Shown here: positions 19,001-26,647 of the stretch, piece after piece
Layout: the number at the start of each line of letters is the position of its first letter
How positions within the stretch are numbered: position 1 is the first letter of the stretch
Assembly: GCF_900112375.1 (NCBI RefSeq)
Contig: NZ_FOLS01000015.1
Location: forward strand, 84,766-148,765
DNA: 64,000 nt
Origin: Pseudomonas citronellolis
GTDB taxonomy: Bacteria; Pseudomonadota; Gammaproteobacteria; Pseudomonadales; Pseudomonadaceae
Direction of reading: 5' to 3'
The notes under the pieces: model-generated
Database searches by the model: none
Told to the model about the DNA's origin: nothing
What the model saw: the letters and a program-made list of their open reading frames with translations, nothing else
Made by a program: the position numbers and the translations under genes

Positions 19001-22000
19001 ACGGTGGCGGAACCCGCGGCGTCGAGCAGTACCGCCGCGCCGCCCTCGGTATGGCTGACAGGGCCGCTGCCCAGGTTGTCGATCACCGGCGCCTGGTTGA
19101 CAGGTCCGGCCAGGATGAAATCGTTGCCGGTGCCGCCAACGTAGCTGACCGTCAGTTCCGTGCCATTGCCGGCGGCCAGGACGGTGCTGCCTTCGGCGAG
19201 GCCGGAGAAGGTGCCGGATATGGCATCGCTGCCATCGTTGACGATCACCGCGTAACTGTCGCCCAACCCCGCCGGGTAGCCATGGCTGACCGATAGGGTC
19301 GCCGCGCTGCTGAGGAAGACGAGGCCGTTGACCAATACCTGGTCATAACTGCCCGGGGCGCTACCGTTGATCTCGGCCTGCAGGACCGAGCCGCTGTTCA
19401 TGATCAGGTTGCCGTTGATGCTCAGGGTGCCGGCCCCGCCATTGCCGGGTGACAGCGTGCCGCCGCTGGCGATCACCACAGCTCCGGCCAGCGTCGCCGT
19501 GCCGGTGCCGCCCAGCGTCGCGCCGGAGAGCACGCTCAGGCTGCTACCCGCCAGCGAACCGTTCAGCATCAGGGTACCGCCCTGTATCGAGGTGGCGCCG
19601 GTATAGCCGCTGCTGCCGCTGAGGGTGAAGGTGCCGGTACCGGTCTTGGCCAGGCTGCCGCTGCCGTTGATCGAGCCGGCGAAGGTCGTGCTCAGGTTGG
19701 CGCCGCCTACGGTCAGGGTATTGCTGCCAAGTTGCACCGCGCCGGCGCCGGCCAGCGCGGCCAGGGTTTCATTCGACGACAGCGACAGGCTGGCGCCGCT
19801 GTTCACCGTCACGCTGGAAACATCGGCAATGGCATTGCCGCCGCTGAGCGCCAGCGTCCCGCCGGCCACCATGGTGTCGCCGGTATAGGTATTGCTGCCC
19901 GCCAGCATGGCGGTGCCGCTGCCGGTCTTGGTCAGGCTGCCGCCGCCCGAAACCACCCCGGCCAGGGTCGCCGTGCCGCCGGAGATGGCCAGGGTGCCGC
20001 CGGCGCCGCCGAGCACGACGGCGTTGTCGACGGTGAAGGATGCGCCGTTGTTGCTGAGGGTGCCGCCATTGAGCGTCAGGGTGCCGGAGGAAAGCTGGTC
20101 GTCGCTGGAAATCTGCAGGGTGCCGCCGGCGACGTTGATGCCGCCGGACATGCCCGCCTCGTTGCTCGCGCTGGTCAGCCCCAGGGTGCCGCTGCCGGTC
20201 TTGCTCAACGCACCGCTGCCGGCCAGGGCGCTGCCCAGGGTGACGGTGTCGCCGGCGCCGTTGCTCAGCGTCAGGGTGGTGCCGCCGCCGAGGCTGATGG
20301 TTCCGCCGGTGATCAACAGCCCACTCGCCGCATCGGTGTCCAGCGTCAGGCTCTCGCCGATGCTGAGGTTGCCGGCCAGGTTGATGGTCTGCCCTGCCAG
20401 GGCGCCGCTGAAGACGATGGTCTGGCTGCCGGTGGCATCGGCCGCGGCGATAGCTACCGCCTCGCTGAAGCTGACGCCGTTGCCGGGGTCGATGGTCGCG
20501 GTGTCGGTGGCATTGGTGACGTAGATGAAATCGCTGCTGGCAACGACGTCCGCGCTCGCGCTGGAACTGCCGTCGCTGAGCGTGAAGCGGATGCTGGTAT
20601 CGCCGGACGGCGTGTCGTTGCGGTAGGTGATGTGCCGCGCGACATCGTTCACCAGCGCGGTGGTGGCCGCGGTGCCGCTGCTGGTGTAGGTGATGGTCAG
20701 TACGCCGCCGCTGTTGGTGAACGTGGCGAAGGTCAGCCCACCCGCCTGCAGGTTGTTGCCGCTGACCGTGAACGAGGCGTCGCTGGTGTTGAAGTCGAAG
20801 CTGTCGGTGGAAACGGCAGCGCCCGGGCGCTGTACCGTGAGGCTGGCGCCGCTCCAGTCGCCGCTGCCGGCGTTGCGCGCGCCGAACTCGGTGTCACTGA
20901 GGGTGGCGTTGCCGCCCACGTCGAGCGTCACGCTGCTGCCGACGCCAGCCCAGGCGACGCTGTCGCCATTGAGGTTGCCCAGGCTGGGTGCCGAGTTGAT
21001 CACGATGGCCTTGTTGGCCCCCAGGGACCCGGCTGTGCCAGGGCTGGCGAGCGTCAGGGTGGCATCGTTGCCCGCCGCATCGCGGATGCTGCCGCCATTG
21101 AGGGACAAGGCGTTGCTGGCGAGGTAATCGAGGTCGGCGCTGCTGTCCCCCGCCTGGACCGTGTAGTTGAAGGTCAGGGTGGAGGTGCCGGAACCGCTGA
21201 CGTAACTGACCGCCCGGTCGGTGGCGCCGGTTTCCAGCGTCAGTTGCGGGGTGCCGGTGACCGTGACCGCCTCGTTGAAGGAGACCTGGATCGAGATGAC
21301 GTCGCCTGCCTTGTAGACGCCGTTGGCAGTGGACGAGGAAACCGAATTGACGGAGGGCACCAGGGTATCGATGGCGTAGTTGCCGGAGTCCTTCGTGCCG
21401 GAACCGGCCAGGCCGCCCTGCACGGCGTTGACCCCGCCCAGGTTGACGGTGATCACGTTGCTGGCATCGGTGACGCCGGTGTTGGGGGTGAGGATCCCGC
21501 TCCAGGTGACGCCACCATCGCTGGAGCTCAACCCGCTGATGACACCGTTGGGCACGGTCAGGTCGGCGGTGGTGAAACCGGTGACGGCGGTGTTGAACGT
21601 GAAGGTGACACCGGAGGTCTCGCCGGCGTTCAGGTTGCTGTCGGTGAAGACGACGGAAAGCAGGTCGGGCGCGGTGTTCAGGCTGACCACGGAGCCGACG
21701 CTGGTGGCAATGCTGCCGCTGTTGTCGCCGGTCCAGTTGGCCGAGTTGGTCACCCGTGCCAGCCAGGTGGCACGGTCGGCCGAGGTGGTCGGGCCGGTGT
21801 ACTGGATGTTGTCCAGCTCCAGCGAGCCGCCGCCGGGGATGCCGACCGCGTTGATCCCATTGCTCAGGGCGTTCTGGCTGTTGACGCCGTCGGGGAGCAT
21901 CGAATCGCGCAGGGTGACAGCGATCGAAGTGTTCCAGCCGTTGGCGTCGACCGCTCCGGCGGAGTTGTTGAAGCCGAAGATGAAGTAGGGGTTGCTGTCC

Positions 22001-23076
22001 GTGTCCTGGTAGATGAACAGGCCATCGCCGGCCAGGTTCAGCGGGTCGGTGATGGTGTAGGGGGTCACGCTTATCTGCGAACTGAGGTCGATGCCGGTAG
22101 TGACGTTGGTCAGGGTGGTCGCCTGGTCGGAACCACCGAAGAACAGTTGCAGGCGGGTGCCGGCGGCGATGGTGCCGGTGGTGGTCCAGGTGACGGTGCC
22201 GTCGCCCGTGGAGCTCGTGGTGAAGGCATCGGAGGCCTGGTCCCAGCCCTTGTCGGTGAACTTGATGACCGTGCCGGCGGGGATGTCGACCAGGGTCGCC
22301 AGGGTCACGGTGTCGGTGAGCGCGTTCCAGCCGAGCACCACCATGTCGCCGGCATTCAGCGTGTTGAGCACGTGGTCGTAGCTCACGCCCGCCAGCACCG
22401 ACTTGCTCTCGATGGCGCCGGTGGCGGCTTCCAGCACCCAGTCGCCGCCCTTGTCGGCATCACCGCTCCAGTCGGTCGAGGCCGCCACGTCGGCGTCGGT
22501 GTAGCCGGCCAGCTTGGCCAGAAATGCCGAGCCGTCCGCGCCCTTGCCGACATCGCAACCATAGATCAGCAGGTCGCCGTCGGCACCGAGGCTGGCGCCG
22601 ATCTGTTCGAGCTGGGCCTTGGCGGTATCGACGTTGTCCAGGGTCAGGCGCGTGGAGCCCACCTGCACGCTGGCTTCGCCGCCATGGGAAATCAGGTGGA
22701 TCGCGTCGAGGTCGGTCCGCCCCTTGAGGTAGTCGGCCATCTGCTGCAGGCCGTTCTTCGACGGGTCCAGCACCACCACTTCGCTGCCCTTGGGCAGTTG
22801 GCTGGTCAGCTGCTTGTAGTCCTGGACGTTGCCGTCGACGAAGACCACCTCATGCCGGGCTTCGGTTGCCGTTGCCGCCGAGGCCGGCGCTGCGGCAGTG
22901 TCCTTGCCCGCGACGTCGTGCTGGCCGGCAGCCTCGACCGCCTGCGCCGCCTGGTCGGCCACCACCGGCACCGAGGCGTCGAACATCATGCGCGGTTCGA
23001 GTGCCTGGATGAGCGAGGCCCTGTGCGCATGGCTGGTTGGTTTGCCGCCAGTCTTGTTGCGTTTCCAGAATGCCAT
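13054..23076 (-). CDS. giant LEPR / DUF4347 repeat exoprotein (3,340 aa)
   Basis: The chosen ATG at 23076 has GAGGT upstream and gives MAFWKRNK. Residues 26-29 are LEPR within ALEPRMMFDA, the LEPR-XLL-type N-terminal motif of large bacterial surface proteins. A DUF4347 domain covers about 75-235, with His131 (LISHGG) and Cys174 (YGCDVG). About 237-462 is a lamin-tail-like beta domain. Ig-like modules occupy about 462-690. Autotransporter-type PATR beta-strand repeats lie at about 915-1230, yet there is no beta-barrel. Cadherin/VCBS-like repeats cover about 1315-1890. Eleven Ig-like modules of 105-120 residues fill about 1900-3160, many with YADYxSGSG and DNDADGI motifs. The last 180 residues form a non-repetitive Gly/Gln-rich tail. 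No RTX nonapeptides were seen. A role as exported adhesin or matrix protein is inferred. Confidence 0.88.
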   Translation of the reverse strand: MAFWKRNKTGGKPTSHAHRASLIQALEPRMMFDASVPVVADQAAQAVEAAGQHDVAGKDTAAAPASAATATEARHEVVFVDGNVQDYKQLTSQLPKGSEVVVLDPSKNGLQQMADYLKGRTDLDAIHLISHGGEASVQVGSTRLTLDNVDTAKAQLEQIGASLGADGDLLIYGCDVGKGADGSAFLAKLAGYTDADVAASTDWSGDADKGGDWVLEAATGAIESKSVLAGVSYDHVLNTLNAGDMVVLGWNALTDTVTLATLVDIPAGTVIKFTDKGWDQASDAFTTSSTGDGTVTWTTTGTIAAGTRLQLFFGGSDQATTLTNVTTGIDLSSQISVTPYTITDPLNLAGDGLFIYQDTDSNPYFIFGFNNSAGAVDANGWNTSIAVTLRDSMLPDGVNSQNALSNGINAVGIPGGGSLELDNIQYTGPTTSADRATWLARVTNSANWTGDNSGSIATSVGSVVSLNTAPDLLSVVFTDSNLNAGETSGVTFTFNTAVTGFTTADLTVPNGVISGLSSSDGGVTWSGILTPNTGVTDASNVITVNLGGVNAVQGGLAGSGTKDSGNYAIDTLVPSVNSVSSSTANGVYKAGDVISIQVSFNEAVTVTGTPQLTLETGATDRAVSYVSGSGTSTLTFNYTVQAGDSSADLDYLASNALSLNGGSIRDAAGNDATLTLASPGTAGSLGANKAIVINSAPSLGNLNGDSVAWAGVGSSVTLDVGGNATLSDTEFGARNAGSGDWSGASLTVQRPGAAVSTDSFDFNTSDASFTVSGNNLQAGGLTFATFTNSGGVLTITYTSSGTAATTALVNDVARHITYRNDTPSGDTSIRFTLSDGSSSASADVVASSDFIYVTNATDTATIDPGNGVSFSEAVAIAAADATGSQTIVFSGALAGQTINLAGNLSIGESLTLDTDAASGLLITGGTISLGGGTTLTLSNGAGDTVTLGSALAGSGALSKTGSGTLGLTSASNEAGMSGGINVAGGTLQISSDDQLSSGTLTLNGGTLSNNGASFTVDNAVVLGGAGGTLAISGGTATLAGVVSGGGSLTKTGSGTAMLAGSNTYTGDTMVAGGTLALSGGNAIADVSSVTVNSGASLSLSSNETLAALAGAGAVQLGSNTLTVGGANLSTTFAGSINGSGSLAKTGTGTFTLSGSSGYTGATSIQGGTLMLNGSLAGSSLSVLSGATLGGTGTATLAGAVVIASGGTLSPGNGGAGTLSINGNLIMNSGSVLQAEINGSAPGSYDQVLVNGLVFLSSAATLSVSHGYPAGLGDSYAVIVNDGSDAISGTFSGLAEGSTVLAAGNGTELTVSYVGGTGNDFILAGPVNQAPVIDNLGSGPVSHTEGGAAVLLDAAGSATVSDSDSSDFNGGNLTVSITANRATGEDLLGILDQGTGTGQIGVSGNSVTYGGVVIGTFAGGSGSDDLVVTFTSANATAQAVQALIHAITYRNSNLNDPSTATRTLSLTVNDGDGATSSAANLTLNVVEVNDPPSLTATGSAPTYVENGSAVSLFGDVVISAGESGQSITGIGLSVSGLRDGGNEILRIDGTDVALVNGNALTTTNGMSVTVSVSGSTASVTIGKAGGISTSDAQNLVAGLSYRVLGDTPGAGSRVVTLTHIQDSGGTTNGGIDTTNLAVASSVNVVAVNDAPQITAPLAYSSNEDTSLALSGISFSDVDAGSGTMSVTFSVPSGALFALGGAGVTVSGTGSGQLTLGGSLADLNAFIAGNNLTYMPAANFNGSVQLTIGIDDGGNGGSGPADALSALANVSLTINAVNDAPTVSVPGAQSVSSLGSLTFSDANGNAIVVSDVDNADSGFLLSVSVSHGSILYSGMPSQTWSTAGPLSGLNAFLNGLVYQPTSGYQGSDTLVVTVTDGSGGTTTTSVALQVRIPNPQAQDVVALTPNGTYKAGDTIQLQVTFDQNVFVDGTPGLLLETGLVDRVASYSGGSGSNVLTFLYTVQAGDVSADLDVAATSALQLNGGSIKNAGGDVATLTLAAPGAAGSLGANANIVVDGVVPLIGNVSVPSDDIYRAGQNLDFTLNLSEAAIVDGTPRLAVDIGGQTYYADYLSGTGSSALVFRLGVPSGQLDSNGISIGSVDLNGGGIHDIAGNAANLTLNNVGATSGVLVDSVAPSASGIVRVDASPSNGTSVRYTVTFSEAVSGVDASDFVLVGSQTASGVVSSVSTVDSRTYSVVVSAVAGTGTLRLDLANDNSIKDQAGNALSGGLQGETYAIDHSAPQVSLVLGPGDGTYKAGDILVFSVSTNEAVQVSTQGGIPRLAFVMGSETVYADYVAGSGGTQLEFQYLVQAGDNDADGITITSLQANGGSLKDSAGNDALLTLNNILPSQNVRVDTLAPVVSSVDVPADGTYKAGDLLSFTVNASETVTVNGSPRLALTIGSSTVYADYVSGSGTSTLVFQYQVQAGDNDADGITVGSIDANGGTLRDGAGNNSVLTLNSVGNTAGVLVDTSAPVVTGVGVPANGHYNAGDVLNFTVNASEAVFVNGSPRLALTIGSSTVYADYVSGSGTGALVFQYQVQAGDTDADGITVVGLQGNGATLRDNAGNDANLALSNVGSTAGVIVDTSAPLIVSVDVPADGSYRAGTELTFTVNASEAVLVDTSNGTPRLALDLDGRTIYADYLSGSGSTALTFRYQVQPGDNDADGIQVLHLESNGGALHDAAGNALQLTLDGVGSTQGVLLDTTGPTVTLATGPYAGYYKAGDALNFSITGSENLLVDTSGGAPRLLVELGGRTVYADFVASTGSGISFRYLVQPGDNDAGGIRILSLQANGSTITDAAGNPLDSTLTALSDTSGAVVDTTAPGVTSVAVYHDGIYKAGDSLMLMVGYSENILLDTSNGTPRLVLDIGGRTVYADFIGNFSSYGMFSYRIQPGDNDADGIQVVGLESHGAVMRDQAGNDVQLTLHGVRDSSAVLVDTTAPTVTSITRVDASPSNADTLEYDVSFSERVAFLGAQDLALQASGSAHGQILSVVQLNDLTWRVSVGEVGGDGTLTLSVRANAVARDAAGNALATGLTGPSYALDHSNPQITAVQLPADGRYTPGQTLEFSVDFSEAVQVDTHSGVPRIAITLDRGGVVYADYVSGSGSSRLVFAYTVQSGQADIDGIQLGDQILANGARLSDAVGNAASLALGSLPSTSGLLVQGSLSDGDPQFRAEQGIQPALPGSIPGGSVPPPPMSQSLGAPTLGQAPLLDSSNRGAAQSLLGSLFREGPSQTQIAQIFANAGNSAFGDGSGHGFLGFGGGDAGVFGSTTLGAIFGAAREGDEQALSAFGPRQGDLGQGLRGIFTSSGFGQQLQEMNQREQRQVADLANAFGELGQERPAS
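13600..17395 (-). repeat. tandem Ig-like repeat tract inside the giant exoprotein gene
   Basis: Eleven modules of about 320-355 bp follow one another. The YADY-encoding segment recurs at about 14458, 14810, 15160, 15513, 15862 and 16205, a spacing of 343-353 bp. The modules covering about 15330-15990 are the most alike at the DNA level, including shared runs in the strand that encodes RLALTIGSSTVYADY. Two modules (about 13930-14250 and 16350-16680) belong to a second, shorter subtype lacking YADY. Confidence 0.85.
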
Positions 23077-23216
23077 GCTGACCTCGAACGGAGTGCCGCC
23101 TGGGCGGCTGGGGACCGGTGCCCCTGGCCTGCCGACGGGCAAGTGCCTGAACTACGTTGCGGAACGGGCGCCGTTGCCGGCGCCTGTCCGAAACCCTGGT
23201 GTTGCTGCCCCGTGCC

Positions 23217-23798
23217 TCAGTTACGGCTCGGGAAGATCCCTTCCAGGGCGATGATGAAGTTGATGCCCTGGAAGGGATTGCGGATAGCCACCGGCATGTT
23301 GTTGCCGACCGAGGCGGTCTGGCCGGTGACGTTGGCGTTGAAGGGCGCCAGCGTGGTGCTGCCCGGCGCCTGGGCATACACCTTCACTTCGGCGCCAGCG
23401 GTGTTGTCGACGGTGGTGGCCAGGACGCTGGTGTTCGAGGGCGACATGCTGGTGCCCTCGGTCGTGGCTACGGGGATCGAAACCGAGGCCGTGCCCGTGA
23501 CCGTATGGGCGTGAGCCGGCAGATTGTTGATGGTGAGGGTGATGGCCTCGCCGCCGCCGACCTGCCCCAGGTCCACAGGGCTCAGTCCAGGCTGCTGCCC
23601 GAAGCCGACCGGGCTGCGGCCACGCAGATCCGGCAGGGCGAAAGTCTGCACGCCGTTCCCGCCGTAGGTGACGCCGAGGATGGAAAACAACGCAGCGTTC
23701 TGCGCAATGCTCATAGTCTGCCCGTAACACAGGGCATAGCCCCTGGGCGCGAAATTGCCGCCGAACATCTTGATCTCACCGAGGAACGGATCACTCAT
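23217..23798 (-). CDS. tail-collar / microcystin-dependent-like protein
   Basis: This 193-residue protein matches the phage-tail-collar type family also called microcystin-dependent (Mdp) proteins. Evidence is the start MSDPFLGEIKMFGGNFAPRG, then ALCYGQTM, LFSILGVTYGG, and the hallmark FALPDLRGRSPVG. A collar domain fills residues 1-60 and a Gly/Thr-rich beta domain follows. No phage gene surrounds it, and no signal peptide is seen. It lies 140 bp before the giant exoprotein gene and 66 bp after the DUF6916 gene. Such chromosomal copies usually occur with DUF6916 proteins; their function is not settled. Confidence 0.88.
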   Translation of the reverse strand: MSDPFLGEIKMFGGNFAPRGYALCYGQTMSIAQNAALFSILGVTYGGNGVQTFALPDLRGRSPVGFGQQPGLSPVDLGQVGGGEAITLTINNLPAHAHTVTGTASVSIPVATTEGTSMSPSNTSVLATTVDNTAGAEVKVYAQAPGSTTLAPFNANVTGQTASVGNNMPVAIRNPFQGINFIIALEGIFPSRN

Positions 23799-23864
23799 TG
23801 CCTGCCTCTCCCTTGCCTGTCGCTATTGGGGCGGGCACTGCGCCCGCCGGAATCGGTAGCCCCG

Positions 23865-24173
23865 TCATGCGGGGTTCTCCATGTGGAACACCGCCTGCAA
23901 TACCTGGCGCCCGTGCTCGTCCGGCAGGCTCGGGCTCATCAGCAGCAGCCAGCCTTCGTCGCCCGGCGGCGACACGCGGAACACCGCCTGTTCGGCGCGC
24001 AGGCCGGACGGCAACGCGAAGTGCGCGGAGAAACACTGGTATCCGGGGCTCATCGCAATGCCGTCGATGACCTCCAGCAGTTCCACGTCTATCGTCTGCG
24101 CGGCATCGATCCACAGTTGAAAGGTCTTCCCCGTGGCCTGCTGAAGCGCTTCGCGGGTGGGCATCGGATACAT
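23865..24173 (-). CDS. DUF6916-like protein
   Basis: A 102-residue protein with a predicted all-beta core: TFQLWIDAAQTIDVELLEV, then a YQCFSAHFALPSG strand and a PDEHGRQVLQAVFH end. The pattern fits DUF6916, a family found next to tail-collar proteins. In this operon it precedes the tail-collar gene by 66 bp and follows the GNAT gene by 16 bp. No catalytic motif is evident. Its constant pairing with collar proteins suggests a chaperone or assembly partner, which is an inference. Confidence 0.7.
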   Translation of the reverse strand: MYPMPTREALQQATGKTFQLWIDAAQTIDVELLEVIDGIAMSPGYQCFSAHFALPSGLRAEQAVFRVSPPGDEGWLLLMSPSLPDEHGRQVLQAVFHMENPA

Positions 24174-24189
24174 GCGTGATTCCTGGCCT

Positions 24190-24687
24190 TCAGTGGCTGG
24201 TCGGACGGCTGCCGGAAGCCGGCCTCCGCATCTTCAGGTAGACCCCGTTCTCGCCCTCGACGACGAACCCGTGGCGCAGGTAGAGGCGTTGCGCCGGGTT
24301 GTAGTTCTCCACGTACAGGCCGACGCTGAGGCCTTGCGCGTCGGCCCGCCCCAGCCACTGGCGCAGCAGCGCGCCGCCGATGCCGCGGCCACAGGCCTCG
24401 GGCAGCAGGGCGAGATCGATGATCTGCAGGTGCTCGGGCCCCCAGAACAGGTAGGCGCGGCCGACCGACTGGCCACCGGCCTCGATCACGCAATAGTCCG
24501 CATCGGGGAAATGCGCCTGGTAGTAGCTGTGCTGGGCGTCGAACTGCTGGGAAAGGAAGGCGTCGATAGCTGCCGGGGCCCAATCGACCTGGGCCATCTC
24601 GCCGGCTCGGGTGGAGGCGTATAGCGCACGCAGGAACGCCTGATCGGCGTCCACGAGAGGGCGAAGCTGCAACTCGAAAGTTGGCAT
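24190..24687 (-). CDS. GNAT-family N-acetyltransferase
   Basis: The 165-residue product from MPTFELQLRPL has GNAT motifs: a LLPEACGRGIGGALL acetyl-CoA-binding segment (Q/R-x-x-G-x-G/A type) and the closing NYNPAQRLYLRHGF strand. The ATG at 24687 was preferred to one at 24699 and to the frame opening at 24798, whose first 37 residues look non-conserved. AAGG lies 12 bp before it. A 141-bp A+T-richer gap upstream separates it from the sulfotransferase-like gene and could hold an internal promoter. The acceptor is unknown. Location inside the exoprotein locus makes a protein substrate possible but unproven. Confidence 0.82.
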   Translation of the reverse strand: MPTFELQLRPLVDADQAFLRALYASTRAGEMAQVDWAPAAIDAFLSQQFDAQHSYYQAHFPDADYCVIEAGGQSVGRAYLFWGPEHLQIIDLALLPEACGRGIGGALLRQWLGRADAQGLSVGLYVENYNPAQRLYLRHGFVVEGENGVYLKMRRPASGSRPTSH

Positions 24688-24828
24688 GGCGTCGTGCATC
24701 CTTGCGACGGCCCCTCTTCGGGAGCCACATCCGTTATCGTTTTTGTGTTGAACCGAACGCTGGAAGCCTATCCGATGCTGAAGGCGTATCGCCAGCATTT
24801 ACTGAAAGAAACGTAAACTTTTTCTCAA

Positions 24829-25818
24829 TCACTCGTATGAATTCAACAGGCGCAGAGCCTCCAACCTGTCATAAGGCTCCTGGGCCCAGCGCCGTACCGC
24901 CTCGCGGACCGCTTCTGTCGCGGACTCGCGCTTGTGCAGGCTGTCCGCGCTGAAGGCCTGCGACGGCTGCTTGGCGTCGACCGCGGCGATCTCCTGCAGC
25001 CGTGCCAGGTCGGCCTCGCGCACCCCGAACAATCCGCCCAGGCGGCCCCAGAGCGCGCCAGGCAGCTCGGTGTAGTTCAGCGCAATGCCGCCCTCCTCCC
25101 GGCACAGGCGCAAACCCCGCTCGAGGATCTGACCGACCATCCGGCAGCTGTATTCCAGCATCGGCATGTCCTGCCCGCCCGGCAGCGCCTCATCCAGCCC
25201 CGATGGCCCCAGCAGCCCCGGCACCCGCTGCATGCCCGGCTGGCGCAACTGCGAGACGACGATCTCCAGCGGGTCGCGATAGAGGAAGAGGCGCGGCGTG
25301 TCCGGGTACAGCCCGCACAGCAGCGAGGCCTCGAAGACGTTCCAGGCGTCGAGCTTCACCAACAGCCGCCCTTCCCCGCCCAGGCGGCGCTGGCCATAGG
25401 CGGAAAACAGCGCGCGCACCCAGTCCGCCTGCCGCCCGGCCACGCCGGGGTCGCGGTAATGCGCGCGCAGCACGGCATCCAGCGGTGGCGGTTCGGAAAG
25501 CACGGTGTGGCGCGGCAACCCGGCAAGCATCTGCGCCAGCAGCGTCGAACCGCAGCGCGAGGCATGGAAGATCAGTACGCCGGGCGCAAGTCCCGGGCTG
25601 GCCCGCCGCCAGCCGAGCAAGGCGTCGACGGCGGTCTCGCGGCGAAACGCCTGGTTGAACGGCAGGCGCAGGGCCTGCTCGACGTCGTCGCGGAAGAACG
25701 GCCGGGTCGGCGCCCGGTCACCGAACCAGCACCAGTCCACCCGCCATTCGCCGTCCCGCGGCCAGATGCGGATGGGCAGCCAGCCATACAGGGTTGCGCA
25801 GGTCATCGTACTGTCCAT
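24829..25818 (-). CDS. sulfotransferase-like P-loop protein
   Basis: This 329-residue protein has a phosphosulfate-binding-type P-loop in FHASRCGSTLLAQML (residues 85-99) and a later RLFLYRDPLEIVVSQLR segment matching the 3'-phosphate-binding part of sulfotransferases. Sulfotransferases move sulfate from PAPS to hydroxyl or amine groups. The ATG at 25818 has GGAG six bases upstream and overlaps the hydroxylase-like gene by 16 bp; an ATG at 25806 would make an ATGA overlap instead but has no ribosome-binding site. Translational coupling to the hydroxylase-like gene suggests a joint job. The acceptor is unknown. Confidence 0.82.
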   Translation of the reverse strand: MDSTMTCATLYGWLPIRIWPRDGEWRVDWCWFGDRAPTRPFFRDDVEQALRLPFNQAFRRETAVDALLGWRRASPGLAPGVLIFHASRCGSTLLAQMLAGLPRHTVLSEPPPLDAVLRAHYRDPGVAGRQADWVRALFSAYGQRRLGGEGRLLVKLDAWNVFEASLLCGLYPDTPRLFLYRDPLEIVVSQLRQPGMQRVPGLLGPSGLDEALPGGQDMPMLEYSCRMVGQILERGLRLCREEGGIALNYTELPGALWGRLGGLFGVREADLARLQEIAAVDAKQPSQAFSADSLHKRESATEAVREAVRRWAQEPYDRLEALRLLNSYE

Positions 25819-26606
25819 TGTTCGCTCCAGGCCTGGCGCCCCTGGCGCATCGCCGCCCGCACTTCCGCCTCGGCGAAGCACAGGCCCGCGGCTTCACCCT
25901 GGCGGATGGCTTCGCGGATGAAGGCCTGGGAATCGACGCATTCGCGCAGGCGCCGCGCCAGGGCCGCATCCTGCTCCACCCGCCGACGAAACTCGAGGAA
26001 TGCCCGCACCGCGCGGCCCGGCAGCAGCTCAGGCGTGCCCTCCAGCCCCTGCTCGACGAGCGCCAGCAGCCAGGGCTCGGGCGCACAGTCCAGCACCAGG
26101 TGGATGCGCGCCTGCGTGCTGGGGTTGTCCACCCGGTGGGGTCGCGACAGGTCGAGGAACCAGCATTCCCCCGGACGCATCGGCACCTGCAAGCCGTCGA
26201 GCAGGAACTCCACCGCCTCCGCGCTGCGCAGTGGCACGTGCAGGCGCAGATCGCCGCCGGGCATCCCCAGGTCGGGATCGCAATGCTCGTGGATCCGCGC
26301 CCCGGGCCCGAGGCGCAGCAGGCGCGCGCTGCGCACGCTGCTGCGGAAGACGCCCAACAGCTGGTGCCAGGCTGCCTCCTGCTGCCACCAGTCGCTGGCG
26401 CGGGGCGCGCCATGGCCGGGAGCCAGCGGCAAGGGGGCATCGACCGCCGAAATCAGCGCCACGCCGCTCCAGTCGCCTTCGTAGTAGCCACTGTTGAAAT
26501 GATGCTGCCAGGCCCCGGGCTCCACCCGGTCCAGCGCCGCCAGCAGCGGCGGCAGGTCGATGGCGATGGGCAGGCGCGAACAGCTTGGCCGGGGCTTGTC
26601 TGGCAT
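25803..26606 (-). CDS. aspartyl/asparaginyl beta-hydroxylase-like dioxygenase
   Basis: The 267-residue protein matches the Asp/Asn beta-hydroxylase family of Fe(II)/2-oxoglutarate oxygenases: iron ligands in IHEHCDPD (around residues 106-110) and RPH (His157), followed by a 2-oxoglutarate-binding arginine in ARIHLVLD near 168. Human members hydroxylate Asp/Asn in EGF-like repeats of secreted proteins; bacterial members include free amino-acid, lipid and peptide hydroxylases. It lies between the M50-HlyD gene and the sulfotransferase-like gene, overlapping the latter. Modification of the giant exoprotein is an attractive but untested idea. Confidence 0.85.
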   Translation of the reverse strand: MPDKPRPSCSRLPIAIDLPPLLAALDRVEPGAWQHHFNSGYYEGDWSGVALISAVDAPLPLAPGHGAPRASDWWQQEAAWHQLLGVFRSSVRSARLLRLGPGARIHEHCDPDLGMPGGDLRLHVPLRSAEAVEFLLDGLQVPMRPGECWFLDLSRPHRVDNPSTQARIHLVLDCAPEPWLLALVEQGLEGTPELLPGRAVRAFLEFRRRVEQDAALARRLRECVDSQAFIREAIRQGEAAGLCFAEAEVRAAMRQGRQAWSEQWTVR

Positions 26607-26647
26607 GGACGGTTTCCTTGTCTCTCAACGGGCGGCGCCGTGCCGCG

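Noticed and set aside
13054..23076. Classical RTX adhesin of type I secretion (LapA/BapA type)
   Set aside because: No GGxGxDxLx nonapeptide repeats and no ABC exporter gene were found in the window.
19732..23514. A 1260-residue frame opposite the exoprotein gene
   Set aside because: It is the antisense frame of the repetitive gene, with low-complexity Gly/Ala/Val-rich sequence.
23217..24173. Prophage remnant
   Set aside because: Tail-collar is the only phage-like domain. There is no integrase, capsid, terminase or attachment site, and the genes belong to the exoprotein block.
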